A stretch of DNA of 49,392 nt from Hyphomonas sp. BRH_c22 (GTDB lineage: Bacteria > Pseudomonadota > Alphaproteobacteria > Caulobacterales > Hyphomonadaceae): positions 1 to 49,392 of the forward strand of contig NZ_LADU01000075.1 in assembly GCF_000961795.1 (NCBI RefSeq), in the 5' to 3' direction. The notes beneath the pieces were generated by a model. The model did no database searches. It saw only the letters and a program-made list of their open reading frames with translations, and had not been told where the DNA came from. Position numbers and translations under genes: made by a program. Position 1 is the first letter of the stretch. Each line of letters begins with the position of its first letter. Positions 25,444-34,555 of this stretch are shown here, piece by piece.

Positions 25444-27684
25444 ATGAAACCGTTTCACGCCCTCCCCGCCTCGCTTCTCCTTGCCTCAATTTTTGCCCCC
25501 GCCGCCGCTGAGCCCAGCGACCCGGCGCGGCGCCTGGACCCGGTTGTGACGACCGCTACGCCCAGCGCTACGCCATTGGCTGACATTCCCATGTCGGTCA
25601 GCGTTATCGGGGCCGATGCGCTGCGGCTGACGGATGCCTATCTGGGGGCAGAGGATGTGACCGACCTGCTGACCGGCGTCGATGCGGCGGTGGCCAATGG
25701 CACGCAGGTGGCCTTCCAGATCCGCGGCATCGGCGCGGTGGACCATCAGGCGCTGACGCCGACGGCGGCGGCCGTCTATGCCGATGGCGTCTATCTCGCG
25801 ACCAACGTCCAGACCGGCCTGATGCTGTACGACCTGGAGCGGATCGAGGTGCTGAAGGGCCCGCAGGGCACGCTGTATGGCCGCAATGCCTCTGGCGGCG
25901 CGATCAATTTCATTTCGGTCCGGCCGGGCGAGGGCCAGAGCCGCTATGTGCGGGCCGGCTATGGCAATCTCGGCCGCGTGGACCTTGGCGGCGCCTATGG
26001 GACCGCGCCGGGTAACGGCCTCAGCTACCGCCTTGCCGGGCGGTATCTTTCGCGCGATGCGGCGCTGGACAATACGGCCGGCCCGGTCGACGCGGGCGGC
26101 GTGCGCGACGAATTCGGCCTGCGCCTCGGCCTGCTCTGGGAGAATGCGGGCGGCGGGGAATTGCTGGTGCGTACGCATTACGAGGAAGAAAATGGCGTCA
26201 ATGCCGCGCCGCGCAATGACAGCCTAGCCCTTGGCAACCACGAGATCGCCGTTGCGGGCGATGGCCTGCAGGACACGGATAATGCCTTCTATGGCGCGTC
26301 AGCCGAATATAGCCGCGCGCTGGGGCGCTGGGAGTTTGCCTCGCTGACGGCCTTTGAAGGTTATGGCCAGCAGTACGGTTTTGACTTTGACGGCGCCGTC
26401 GCCCTGTTCGGTAATCCCGGCCTGAACGCAAACCTCGCCTATGACCGTGCGTTCCGCCAGTATTCGCAGGAGTTCCGCCTGCAGACGGACTGGAGCGGAG
26501 GCCATACGCTGGTGGGCCTCAGCGCATCGGCCGATGATTTCAGCCAGACCTATACGATCTGGTGCGGCGTGCTGGACCAGGACACATTGCTGGGCACATG
26601 CCCCTATGTCGGCGCGGGAAGCCGCGCGGGCCCGGCGCCTGTATCGCCCGGAACGGCGATGTCTCTGGTGACCGACATCAACCAGTCGCGCACGGCGCTG
26701 GCCGCCTTCACGCATAATGAATTCGACCTGACGGAGCGCCTGACGGCCACGCTGGGCCTGCGCGTGACCGACGAGCGTATCGAAGGGCATGGCGGCGGGC
26801 GGCATGTGTTCGATGACGGCATTGTGGGCTACAATAATGTCGGCGGGCTGGGCCTTGCCTTCGGATCGAACGCGATTGACGAAACGCGTCTCAGCGGCAA
26901 TGCGGCGCTGTCCTATGACATGGGTCCGGGCATGGCCTATGCGTCCGTTTCAGACAGCTACAAGTCGGGCGGCTTCAATGGCGAAGTCCAGAACAATGCG
27001 ACCCATTTTGCGAGCGAAGGCCTGTTCGATGCGGAATCGGTGACGGCGTACGAGCTTGGCTACAAGGCGCGGGCGACGGATACGCTGAGCTGGAGCCTTG
27101 CCGCCTTCTGGCAGGATTACGATGCGCCGCAGGCACGGATTTTCGTGAACTTCCCCTTGCCGGACGGTTCGAGCATCACGTCCAACTCGCTGTCGAACCT
27201 TGATGCCGCGACCGTGCATGGCGCCGAGGGGGAGGTGACATGGCAGCCGGCCAGCGGCCTGACGCTGAATGCCGGGCTGACCCTGCTCGACACCGGGATC
27301 GATCAGGTGACCGATATTGGCGGCAATGCCGCAAAATTCGACGGCAATCCCCTGCCCTTCGCGCCGGATGTGTCGGCCACGCTGGGCGGGCGCTATGCTT
27401 TCGCGATGACACGGGGCGTGGACGCGAGCCTTGCGGCGCATGCCAAGTATCGCGGCGACTATTATCTCGACCCGGAAGGCCTCGAGACGCGGATGCAGGC
27501 CGGGTTCACGACATTGCAGGCCGAGGCGGTCTTCACGTTCACGGATACAGGCCTCAGCCTGACCGTGTGGGGGCGCAACCTGACCGATGAGGATTATGCC
27601 CTCTCCGGCTATGGCTTCATCGGCTACAACACGTTCCGGTCAGACCCGCGCACTTACGGCGTGCGGCTGGACTACAGCTTCTAG
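25444..27684 (+). CDS. TonB-dependent outer-membrane receptor
   Basis: 746 residues. Signal peptide to about residue 22 (APAAAE), TonB-box-like DPVVTTATP, then the plug domain with IRGIG, VYADGVYLATNVQTGL and the marker RIEVLKGPQGTLYGRNASGGAINF. The beta-barrel ends in DYSF with a terminal Phe. It resembles the large TonB receptor family with short plug and no regulatory N-terminal extension. Ligand unknown. Two palindromic sites lie upstream, and it is convergent with an M20 amidohydrolase (4-base overlap). Confidence 0.93.
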   Translation: MKPFHALPASLLLASIFAPAAAEPSDPARRLDPVVTTATPSATPLADIPMSVSVIGADALRLTDAYLGAEDVTDLLTGVDAAVANGTQVAFQIRGIGAVDHQALTPTAAAVYADGVYLATNVQTGLMLYDLERIEVLKGPQGTLYGRNASGGAINFISVRPGEGQSRYVRAGYGNLGRVDLGGAYGTAPGNGLSYRLAGRYLSRDAALDNTAGPVDAGGVRDEFGLRLGLLWENAGGGELLVRTHYEEENGVNAAPRNDSLALGNHEIAVAGDGLQDTDNAFYGASAEYSRALGRWEFASLTAFEGYGQQYGFDFDGAVALFGNPGLNANLAYDRAFRQYSQEFRLQTDWSGGHTLVGLSASADDFSQTYTIWCGVLDQDTLLGTCPYVGAGSRAGPAPVSPGTAMSLVTDINQSRTALAAFTHNEFDLTERLTATLGLRVTDERIEGHGGGRHVFDDGIVGYNNVGGLGLAFGSNAIDETRLSGNAALSYDMGPGMAYASVSDSYKSGGFNGEVQNNATHFASEGLFDAESVTAYELGYKARATDTLSWSLAAFWQDYDAPQARIFVNFPLPDGSSITSNSLSNLDAATVHGAEGEVTWQPASGLTLNAGLTLLDTGIDQVTDIGGNAAKFDGNPLPFAPDVSATLGGRYAFAMTRGVDASLAAHAKYRGDYYLDPEGLETRMQAGFTTLQAEAVFTFTDTGLSLTVWGRNLTDEDYALSGYGFIGYNTFRSDPRTYGVRLDYSF

Positions 27685-28994
27685 CTGACCGGCTTCATAA
27701 GGGCCATTGCGCCCAGAACCATCGCCTCGGTTCCCAGCGTGACGGAAGGTTGCGGGTCGATCTTGAAGAAGGGCGAATGGTGGGACGGTGCTGTTGCCAC
27801 ATCTGCTTCCGGTGTGCCGCCGACGCTGAAATAGACGCCTTTGACACCGGTTTCAGGTGCAACGAAATAGGCAAAGTCTTCTGCGCCCATGCCGTCGCGC
27901 GGCTGGTCAAACAGCGTACCTTCCGGCAGCGCGGCCACGAAGACATCCCGCAGGCGCCGGGCCGTATCGGCATCATTGATCGTGGGCGGTGTCGATTCGG
28001 TCTCTGAGCGGACGACCTCCGGCATCAGGTCTTCCGGAACGCCCATGGAAATGGCAACGCCCCGGGCGACCCGGTCGATGCCGTCAAGCAATTGCGTGCG
28101 CACGTCCGGATGATCGGAGCGAACCGTCAGCTGCATCTCGACCTTGTCACCGATGATGTTGTGTTTGGCGCCGCCATGGAAGGCGCCAACGGTGATGACG
28201 CCGGGATCAAGCGGAGCAATCGACCGCGAAACGACCGACTGCAGCGAGACAACGATCTGCGAGGCAATGAGGACCGGGTCGATACCCATGTGCGGATAGG
28301 CGCCGTGCGTGCCAACGCCATGAACGAGAATGTCCACACTGTCGGAACTGGACGCCACGATATCGAGCGGCACCTGGATGCGTCCGGTCGGGACATCGGC
28401 CGCGACATGGAAGGCAATGGCATAGTCCGGCTTGGGGAAGCGGGTATAGAGGCCGTCATCCATCATGGCATGGGCGCCGCCAATGCGCTCCTCGGCAGGC
28501 TGGCCAACCAGGACCAGTGTGCCTGACCATTCGCCCTTGCGGGCCGCCAGTTGCTTCGCCGCGCCGACCAGTGAGGTGATGTGCACATCGTGGCCGCAGG
28601 CATGCATGACGGGCTTTTCCACGCCGTCAATATCGACCTGCGTGGCCGTGGAGGCATAGGAGAGCCCGCTGTCTTCCTTCAGCGGCAGGCCGTCCATGTC
28701 GGCGCGCATCAGGACGGTCGGGCCGTCGCCATTCTTCATCACCGCGACAATGCCGGTGCCGCCAACGCCTTCTGTCACATCAAAGCCGAAGGCGCGGATT
28801 TCCCTGGCCAGAATCTTCGCCGTACCGGTTTCGCGAAAGGAGAGTTCCGGGTTGGTGTGGAAATAGGTGAACAGCGCGCCGAGATGGGTGTCATAATCCG
28901 CGGCAATGTCTGCGCGGAGCGCTTCATCTGCAAGCGCTGGCGCTGCACTAAGCACAAGGACGGAGGCAGCCAGGGCCAGTGATTTCATGTTCAT
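27681..28994 (-). CDS. Secreted M20 family amidohydrolase/peptidase
   Basis: 437 residues with a signal peptide (APALAD). M20D-type: the metal-binding residues appear in MRADMDGLPL, MHACGHDVH (Cys/His pair typical of amidohydrolases), QPAEERIGGAHAMM, AFHVAADVP and, at the end, the SHHSPFF His. Members split acyl-amino acids or amide conjugates. Export to the periplasm next to a TonB receptor suggests use of an imported amide or peptide, although the two genes converge rather than share a promoter. Confidence 0.9.
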   Translation of the reverse strand: MNMKSLALAASVLVLSAAPALADEALRADIAADYDTHLGALFTYFHTNPELSFRETGTAKILAREIRAFGFDVTEGVGGTGIVAVMKNGDGPTVLMRADMDGLPLKEDSGLSYASTATQVDIDGVEKPVMHACGHDVHITSLVGAAKQLAARKGEWSGTLVLVGQPAEERIGGAHAMMDDGLYTRFPKPDYAIAFHVAADVPTGRIQVPLDIVASSSDSVDILVHGVGTHGAYPHMGIDPVLIASQIVVSLQSVVSRSIAPLDPGVITVGAFHGGAKHNIIGDKVEMQLTVRSDHPDVRTQLLDGIDRVARGVAISMGVPEDLMPEVVRSETESTPPTINDADTARRLRDVFVAALPEGTLFDQPRDGMGAEDFAYFVAPETGVKGVYFSVGGTPEADVATAPSHHSPFFKIDPQPSVTLGTEAMVLGAMALMKPVS

Positions 28995-29045
28995 CTTGTC
29001 TCTCCATTTTGGAGAGAAGCTAGGCGGACGGTGCCGGACTGTAAA

Positions 29046-31121
29046 TCACTGATCCGGCCCGGTGCCCGGACACCCGCCCATATCGAAGCGGATGGCGCGG
29101 AAATTGACCGGGTCGCCGTTCGAATAGTTGAGCGCATAGTAGGGCTCGGACTCGGTGACGCAGAGGCCCATGCTTTCGGCCTGGGCGCGCAGGCTGGCGA
29201 CTTCTTCCACGATGGGCGGCTCGGCCTTGCGGTCCTCGAAATTGACGAGGTAGACGACCGGGTAGGCTGACGGCTCGGCGGGCAGGTCGAGCGGTGTTTC
29301 CGGCGGGTGCAGGTTCTGGGTGCCGAGGGTGAGGATATAGCTCGGTTCGGCATAGCCGAGGGCGAGGATGCGCTGCGGGGCAGTCGTGTTGCACTCGGCA
29401 TCCTCGCCCGGGACGCCGCAGACCTCTTCCAGCGCGGCGCGGGCGGTCTCGGTTGGCTGCATCCAGACCTGGCTCGGCAGCATGTAGATGCGGATGTGCC
29501 AGCCGATCGCGAGGCTGGCGGCAATCGCAAACAGGATGGCGAGGCCGTCATGGCGGCGGGCAAACTCGATGATGGCGAGGCCTGACAGGGCAAAGCCGAT
29601 CCACCAGAGCCAAAGCGGAAAGCTGCGATAGGCGGTCCAGGATTCGAGCACCTGGCTGGCGGCGGCCGTGGTGAAATCACCTGCCGTCTCTTCCATGAAG
29701 TACACGGCCACACCTGGAAACGAGGCGGCGAGCAGGGCAATCGCGCCGATGGCAAACAGGGTGAGCGAGATCCAGCGGCTGACGGGCATGCGCGCGCCTT
29801 CCATCAGCTGCACGGCCGCATAGCCGCAAAGCAGGCCCATGGCCGGATAGGCCGGCAGGATATAGTGGCTGAGCCTTGTCGGCATCAGTTCGAAGAAGAT
29901 GAAGGTCAGGCCCGCCCAGGCGACGAGAAAGCGGATGGCGCGAGTCTCGTCCGTCAGCCCGTCAATGCCGATCGGCCAGCGCGCCTTCCAGTCGTCGCGG
30001 CCCGATATGTACCAGAAGGCGGCGAGCAGCAGGGCCGGATAGGCCGGAAGGGTCTTCAGCGAGGCGAGCGAATTCAGGGTGGATGCGGCAAGGCCCGTGC
30101 CGTCCGGCCGCGGCAGCAAGGGCAGGACGTACAAGAGGACCAGGAGGAAGGCGAACACGATGGCCGAGATCGCCGCTGAATCGCGCAGCCATTTCCAGCC
30201 AAGGTCACCCCGGGGCTTGAGGCGCTGCCAGGCGGCGGCACATCCGGGCACCAGGAGGAGCGTGGCCGGGAAGAACCAGGCGGGCAGATGGGTCAGGTGG
30301 TAGAAGGCCCAGCCGCCATGGCCTTCGGAGGCTCCGGTGAACTTGTCCTTGAGGTCCTTGCCGACGGCGCCCTTGATGTACTCGCCGCTGGTGGCGGCCT
30401 GTATCCAGAGGAACCAGGGCAGGACGAGCGCCACGAAGATCAGCGGGCCGGGCCACCAGAGCAGCACGCGCCACCAGTCGCCGCCCTTGCCGCCCGCCGC
30501 CCGTGTCCAGACCCAGGCGCCTACGCCCGCATAGGCGGCGACCATGGGGCCGACGGGGCCCTTGATGAGGAAGACGAGGCCCATGCAGGTCCAGAACAGG
30601 AGCGCCATGCGTTTCGACTGGTCACCCTGCATGTAGAGCCGGGCGAGCGCGCCGATACTGAGCGTCGTCAGGAAGATGAGCACGCCGTCCGTCTTCGAGA
30701 TATGCCCCTCGCTGGTGAGCAGCAGGGTCGCGCCGAACAGGGCGGCGCCGAGGAAACTCGCCCGGCGCCCGATCAGCGGGATGCCGCACCAGAAACAGGC
30801 AAGCGTGCCAAGGGCCACGCCGAGCCAGCTTGGCACGCGATAGGTCCAGATCTGCTTGGCTTCGGCGCCGGTAAACAGCGCGGTGGAGCCGGCCTGCAGC
30901 CAGTGGATTCCGGCGGGCTTCTTGTTGCGCAGCTCGTCCTGGTAGCGCAGGCGGATATAGTCGCCCGATTCAAGCATCTGCTTGGAGGCCTGCGCGAAAC
31001 GGCTCTCGTCGCGGTCCAGCGCCGGCAGGGTGAACACGCCGGGCGCGGCGGCAGCGAAGGTGAGCACGAAGAGGAGGACCCAGGCTTTCCAGCCGGTCGA
31101 GAGGCGGTCGAGAAGTGTCAT
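29046..31121 (-). CDS. ArnT/PMT-like GT83 glycosyltransferase, membrane
   Basis: 691 residues from MTLLDRLSTGW; in-frame sequence further upstream is not protein-like. Twelve or so membrane segments. Catalytic first loop LDRDESRFAQASKQMLESGDYIRLRYQDELRNKKPAGIHW (Asp-Glu and KPAG, as in ArnT). Enzymes of this family transfer a sugar from undecaprenyl phosphate to lipid A or another acceptor in the periplasm. The neighbouring divergent GT2 probably makes the lipid-linked donor. Confidence 0.87.
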   Translation of the reverse strand: MTLLDRLSTGWKAWVLLFVLTFAAAAPGVFTLPALDRDESRFAQASKQMLESGDYIRLRYQDELRNKKPAGIHWLQAGSTALFTGAEAKQIWTYRVPSWLGVALGTLACFWCGIPLIGRRASFLGAALFGATLLLTSEGHISKTDGVLIFLTTLSIGALARLYMQGDQSKRMALLFWTCMGLVFLIKGPVGPMVAAYAGVGAWVWTRAAGGKGGDWWRVLLWWPGPLIFVALVLPWFLWIQAATSGEYIKGAVGKDLKDKFTGASEGHGGWAFYHLTHLPAWFFPATLLLVPGCAAAWQRLKPRGDLGWKWLRDSAAISAIVFAFLLVLLYVLPLLPRPDGTGLAASTLNSLASLKTLPAYPALLLAAFWYISGRDDWKARWPIGIDGLTDETRAIRFLVAWAGLTFIFFELMPTRLSHYILPAYPAMGLLCGYAAVQLMEGARMPVSRWISLTLFAIGAIALLAASFPGVAVYFMEETAGDFTTAAASQVLESWTAYRSFPLWLWWIGFALSGLAIIEFARRHDGLAILFAIAASLAIGWHIRIYMLPSQVWMQPTETARAALEEVCGVPGEDAECNTTAPQRILALGYAEPSYILTLGTQNLHPPETPLDLPAEPSAYPVVYLVNFEDRKAEPPIVEEVASLRAQAESMGLCVTESEPYYALNYSNGDPVNFRAIRFDMGGCPGTGPDQ

Positions 31122-31275
31122 GGCTCTGCCTTCTAGCGGGTCACGTCCGGTCCGTCTCGTGATTTTGGACAGAAAGTCCTGTATCAGAACGAGATGAGGT
31201 AAGGTCTCGCTTTTGCGGGTTTGCCTCGTTATGAGGCGTTGTTCGTTTTCCCCGCAAGCCTGAAGGCTCAGTGAT

Positions 31276-32007
31276 TTGGCCAATTCCCTTGAATTCTCTG
31301 TTGTCGTGCCCGTGCACAACGAAGCCGGCAATGTCGAGATGCTGATCGAAGAGATCGTGCGGGCCCTGGACGGGCGCGCCTTTGAAATGGTTTTCGTCGA
31401 CGATGCCTCGACCGATGACACGCGCGCCGTGCTGTCGGAACTGAAGTCACGCTTCCCGATGCTGAGGGTTCTGGGACACCGCAGGAATGCCGGGCAAAGC
31501 CGTGCGATCCGGTCGGGCATCCTGGCTGCGCGGGCGCCGGTGATCGGTACGCTGGACGGCGACGGCCAGAATGACCCGGCCGACCTGCCGGACCTTTACC
31601 GCGCCCTGACCCGCGCCGATGCGCCCGCCGACCTGAAAATGGTCATGGGCCGCCGGGCCAGCCGCAAGGACACGCCGTGGAAACGGTTCGGATCGCGTTT
31701 TGCCAACAATATCCGCCAGCGGCTGCTGAAGGATGATTGCGACGACAGCGGATGCGGCACCAAGGCGCTGTATCGCGACGCCTATATCTCCCTTCCCTAT
31801 TTCGACCATATGCACCGCTATGTCCCGGCCCTGATGCGGGCCGAGGGCTACAATGTCGAATACCGGGACGTGAACCATCGCCCGCGCGGCAGCGGCACGT
31901 CGAACTATACCAATTTCGGCCGCCTGAACGATGCCCTGTCGGACCTGCGCGGCGTGATGTGGCTGATCCGCCGCCGGCGCCAGCCGGGCGGCGCGGACGA
32001 GATCTAG
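31276..32007 (+). CDS. GT2 family polyprenyl-phosphate glycosyltransferase
   Basis: 243 residues from a TTG codon (LANSLEFSVVVPVHNEAGN); no ATG fits and GAAGG lies upstream. GT-A fold motifs: VVPVHNEAGNVEML, VDDASTDDT, the RNAGQSRAIRSGI region, and metal-binding LDGDGQNDP. It resembles dolichol/undecaprenyl-phosphate mannose or glucose synthases without the C-terminal membrane domain. Paired divergently with the GT83 enzyme. Confidence 0.85.
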   Translation: MANSLEFSVVVPVHNEAGNVEMLIEEIVRALDGRAFEMVFVDDASTDDTRAVLSELKSRFPMLRVLGHRRNAGQSRAIRSGILAARAPVIGTLDGDGQNDPADLPDLYRALTRADAPADLKMVMGRRASRKDTPWKRFGSRFANNIRQRLLKDDCDDSGCGTKALYRDAYISLPYFDHMHRYVPALMRAEGYNVEYRDVNHRPRGSGTSNYTNFGRLNDALSDLRGVMWLIRRRRQPGGADEI

Positions 32008-32013
32008 GCGCCA

Positions 32014-32035
32014 ATTTCGCGTCGCGACGCGAAAT
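32014..32035. repeat. 22-base perfect palindrome after the GT2 gene
   Basis: ATTTCGCGTCG is followed immediately by its exact reverse complement, with no loop bases, six bases after the GT2 stop codon. GGCG and CGCC flank it. No T run follows, so it is not a classical terminator. Confidence 0.7.
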
Positions 32036-32165
32036 CGCCCGTGATTACAGCTATTCTCGACCCATATGCCCGGCCGCTGCCCGCGTTTCGGGAAATCCGC
32101 TCGCATCGCCGTGCCGGATACGGTAAACCTGATCTTAACTCAGCCGGATGACGGGTGGTGATGAC

Positions 32166-32744
32166 ATGAGCAACAAGACACGGATCGCACTTGCGGGAGC
32201 TGCGGTCGCCAAAATGGAACGCGAGAAGCGTGAGAAACACGCTTCGAACGACTCGAATGAAAAGGGGTACATGATGCGCGCAATTTTCGGAATCTTTCCG
32301 CTGCTGGTCATTCCGGTGGCACTCTACAACCTGCTGGCGCTGGGCTTTGGCGGCGCGGTCGAGACCGTGAATGCGCAGGGTGAACTGGTGCGGGCGACCA
32401 GCGCGCCGATCCTGAACCTGCTGAACGGCCCGTTCATGCACATGCCGATGATTTCCGGCGTCGACTGGATGCTGACCAAGGGCGACGCGATCCTGCTGCT
32501 GGCGATCGTGTTCCTGTTCCTCGAAATCCTCAAATCGACCAGTACGGGCACCTCGACCATCATCAATCACGCCATCTCGATGATGCTGTTCATCGTCTGC
32601 CTGATCCAGTTCCTGCTCCTGCCGAACTTCGCGACCTCGACCTTCTTCATCCTGATGTCGATGGCCTTGCTGGACGTGCTGGCCGGTGTCGTGGTGACCA
32701 TCGTGTCGGCACGGCGCGACTTCGGGGTGGCCGGGGACGTCTGA
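32166..32744 (+). CDS. Uncharacterised membrane protein
   Basis: 192 residues from MSNKTRIALAGAAVAKM. A basic, polar N-terminus (KMEREKREKHASNDSNEKGY) precedes about four hydrophobic segments near residues 37-62, 103-122, 130-150 and 158-180. No motif recognised. It stands between the GT2 gene and a strong bidirectional terminator, convergent with phaR. In-frame ATG codons at 32148 and 32271 are less attractive starts. Confidence 0.7.
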   Translation: MSNKTRIALAGAAVAKMEREKREKHASNDSNEKGYMMRAIFGIFPLLVIPVALYNLLALGFGGAVETVNAQGELVRATSAPILNLLNGPFMHMPMISGVDWMLTKGDAILLLAIVFLFLEILKSTSTGTSTIINHAISMMLFIVCLIQFLLLPNFATSTFFILMSMALLDVLAGVVVTIVSARRDFGVAGDV

Positions 32745-32770
32745 CACGGCCTTCAATCGCTGAAAACAAG

Positions 32771-32803
32771 ACGGCCTGCCGCGTTTCCGGGGCAGGCCGT
32801 TTT
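32771..32803. terminator. Bidirectional rho-independent terminator
   Basis: A perfect 10-base stem ACGGCCTGCC / GGCAGGCCGT (32771-32780 with 32791-32800) has a 10-base loop. On the plus strand TTTTCGTTT follows; on the minus strand CTTGTTTTC. It serves both the membrane protein gene and phaR, which converge here. Confidence 0.88.
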
Positions 32804-32823
32804 CGTTTGCAGTGAGTCCGGAC

Positions 32824-33396
32824 CTATTCCTTCTTGGCGAGGTCGGCGAGCTGGTCCTGGATGGCCTGCATCTGTGCCTGCATGGCAGCGAGCGCCTCGG
32901 CCTGGAATTCCAGGATCGGATTTGACGGTGTGGTTTTCTCGGTTTGGGACGCCTTGTAGAGTGTCGGCATGAACATCTTCATGCCCTGTTCGAACATGGC
33001 CATGTTGCGCTTGGCCTGTTTTTCGAACGCGGACATCGGGTTGGCCGCCTTGCGCCATTCCTTCTGCGTGTCAGCGAAACTGTTCATGGACATGTCGAGG
33101 AAGGCCGGCAGGAAGGTCTGCGCGCCGCCGCCATAGAACCCGATCAGCTTGCGCAGGAAATTCAGCGGAAGCGCGCCTTCGCCCTTTGTTTCCTGCTCGA
33201 AAATGATCTGGGTGAGGACCTGACGGGTCAGGTCTTCGCCGGATTTGGCATCGCGCACTTCAAAATCCCGGCCCTCGCGGACGAGCTCGGACAAGTGGTC
33301 CAGCGTCACGTAGGATGAGGTCGATGTGTCGTAGAGACGCCGATTCGCGTACTTCTTGATGATGATCGTCTGTGACGATCCGTTTGGCTTGGCCAT
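32824..33396 (-). CDS. phaR: PhaR polyhydroxyalkanoate synthesis regulator
   Basis: 190 residues. The N-terminal DNA- and polymer-binding domain is diagnostic: IIIKKYANRRLYDTSTSSYVTLDHLSELVREG, followed by DLTRQVLTQIIFEQE. The C-terminal half has helical Met/Gln-rich repeats (MQAQMQAIQDQLADL). PhaR represses phasin and its own gene and is released by binding to polyester granules. Here it is divergent from phaB. Confidence 0.94.
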   Translation of the reverse strand: MAKPNGSSQTIIIKKYANRRLYDTSTSSYVTLDHLSELVREGRDFEVRDAKSGEDLTRQVLTQIIFEQETKGEGALPLNFLRKLIGFYGGGAQTFLPAFLDMSMNSFADTQKEWRKAANPMSAFEKQAKRNMAMFEQGMKMFMPTLYKASQTEKTTPSNPILEFQAEALAAMQAQMQAIQDQLADLAKKE

Positions 33397-33433
33397 GTCC
33401 TGCCCTCTATTCTCCAGATCGGAGAAGCAATTA

Positions 33434-33459
33434 TTGTGCTATGCAGCAATGTTTGCACA
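33434..33459. promoter_or_regulatory. TGC/GCA-rich inverted repeat, candidate PhaR site
   Basis: The phaR-phaB divergent gap holds TGTGC…GCACA (33435-33439 with 33455-33459) enclosing TGCTATGCAGCA. Known PhaR targets are TGC-rich palindromes, so autoregulation and control of phaB from this site are reasonable. Assigned by pattern and place only. Confidence 0.45.
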
Positions 33460-33546
33460 GATTTTGCGTGTGACCAATGTCCTAGTTGAAGTCCGAGGGC
33501 CATGAAGGCTACGAGTGGATGCAACTTAACGCCGGAGGAAAAAGGC

Positions 33547-34272
33547 ATGACAAAAACAGTTCTGGTCACAGGGGGCACGCGCGGCATCGGGCGGGCGATC
33601 AGTGAGACGATGAAGACCAAGGGTTACAAGGTGGCTGCCAATTATGGCGGCAATGACGAAGCCGCCAAAGCGTTCGAACAGGAAACGGGTATCAGGACCT
33701 ACAAGTTCGACGTCGCCGACTATGACGCGGTCGGCAAGGGCATCGCCGCAATCGAAGCCGACCTCGGCCCCGTCGATATCATCATCAACAATGCCGGCGT
33801 GACGCGCGATGCGCCCTTCCACAAGATGACGCTCGAGCAGTGGCAGGAGGTCATCAATATCGACCTGACCTCCGCGTTCAACGTGACGCGCCATGTCTGG
33901 GAAGGCATGCGTGACCGCAATTTCGGCCGCGTGATCAATATTTCGTCGATCAACGGACAGAAGGGCCAGTTCGGCCAGGCCAACTATTCCGCCGCCAAGG
34001 CGGGCCTGATCGGCATGTCCAAGGCGCTCGCCCAGGAAGGCGCCAAGAAGGGCATCACCGTGAACACGGTCTGTCCGGGCTATATCGATACGGAAATGGT
34101 GCGCGCGGTGCCGGAAAAGGTGCTGGAAGGCATTATCGCGACCATTCCGGTCGGACGCCTCGGCAAGGCGGAAGAGATTGCGTCCATGTGCGCCTATCTC
34201 TCCAGCGACGAAGCCGCCTTCATCACGGGCGCAACCATGACCGTGAACGGCGCGCAATACATCGCGGGCTAG
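33547..34272 (+). CDS. phaB: Acetoacetyl-CoA reductase
   Basis: 241-residue SDR that reduces acetoacetyl-CoA to 3-hydroxybutyryl-CoA for polyhydroxybutyrate synthesis. Start MTKTVLVTGGTRGIG is chosen by the GGAGGAAAAA ribosome site; an in-frame ATG at 33502 is less likely. Cofactor loop TGGTRGIGRAI, NNAGVTRDAPFHKM, catalytic Ser (ISSINGQKGQFGQ), YSAAK, and CPGYIDTEMV match PhaB proteins closely. The phaC and phaA genes are not in this window. Confidence 0.93.
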   Translation: MTKTVLVTGGTRGIGRAISETMKTKGYKVAANYGGNDEAAKAFEQETGIRTYKFDVADYDAVGKGIAAIEADLGPVDIIINNAGVTRDAPFHKMTLEQWQEVINIDLTSAFNVTRHVWEGMRDRNFGRVINISSINGQKGQFGQANYSAAKAGLIGMSKALAQEGAKKGITVNTVCPGYIDTEMVRAVPEKVLEGIIATIPVGRLGKAEEIASMCAYLSSDEAAFITGATMTVNGAQYIAG

Positions 34273-34300
34273 GCTGGCAGGCATTGCAGTCAAACCGAAG

Positions 34301-34335
34301 AACCGGACCGGCCCTGCGCCGTCCGGTTTTTCTTT
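34301..34335 (+). terminator. Rho-independent terminator of phaB
   Basis: AACCGGAC (34301-34308) pairs with GTCCGGTT (34321-34328), and the T-rich tail TTTCTTTT follows at once. Confidence 0.87.
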
Positions 34336-34343
34336 TATGAAGA

Positions 34344-34427
34344 CGCGGGAGGCGAGTGCCGGAATCGCGTTTCAGTCTGGTGTGTGAGGATGGTTCAGGG
34401 TCGCGATTCCCTGCCTCGTCTCCCGCG
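34344..34427. repeat. Long imperfect inverted repeat (26-base arms) after phaB
   Basis: Left arm 34344-34369 and right arm 34402-34427 are complementary at 21 of 26 positions: CGCGGGAG pairs with CTCCCGCG at the ends and GGAATCGCG with CGCGATTCC near the 32-base loop. It lies beyond the phaB terminator. No ORF or T run belongs to it. Could be a mobile palindromic repeat or a structured RNA. Confidence 0.65.
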
Positions 34428-34489
34428 CTGTCCCGCCAGCAGGGGCGCGGGCGGAACGGGCACAGAATATGCCAGGATGCGCGCTGTAG

Positions 34490-34543
34490 GACAGGTTTCT
34501 GCCGGAGGCCCGGCCTGCGGGCGACCCCGGCGCCAAACCTGTC
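34490..34543. repeat. Second GC-rich hairpin downstream of the cupin gene
   Basis: GACAGGTTT (34490-34498) and AAACCTGTC (34535-34543) are perfect complements. Inside them GCCGG and CCGGC pair again, giving a nested stem of about 14 pairs over 54 bases. It ends 13 bases from the stop of the minus-strand cupin gene, whose transcript it could end, although no T run follows. Confidence 0.6.
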
Positions 34544-34555
34544 TGGCAGGGACCG

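Noticed and set aside
29046..31520. Longer 824-codon form of the GT83 glycosyltransferase
   Set aside because: The extra N-terminal residues cross the divergent GT2 gene start and are not membrane-like. MTLLDRLSTGW at 31121 fits ArnT-type N-termini.
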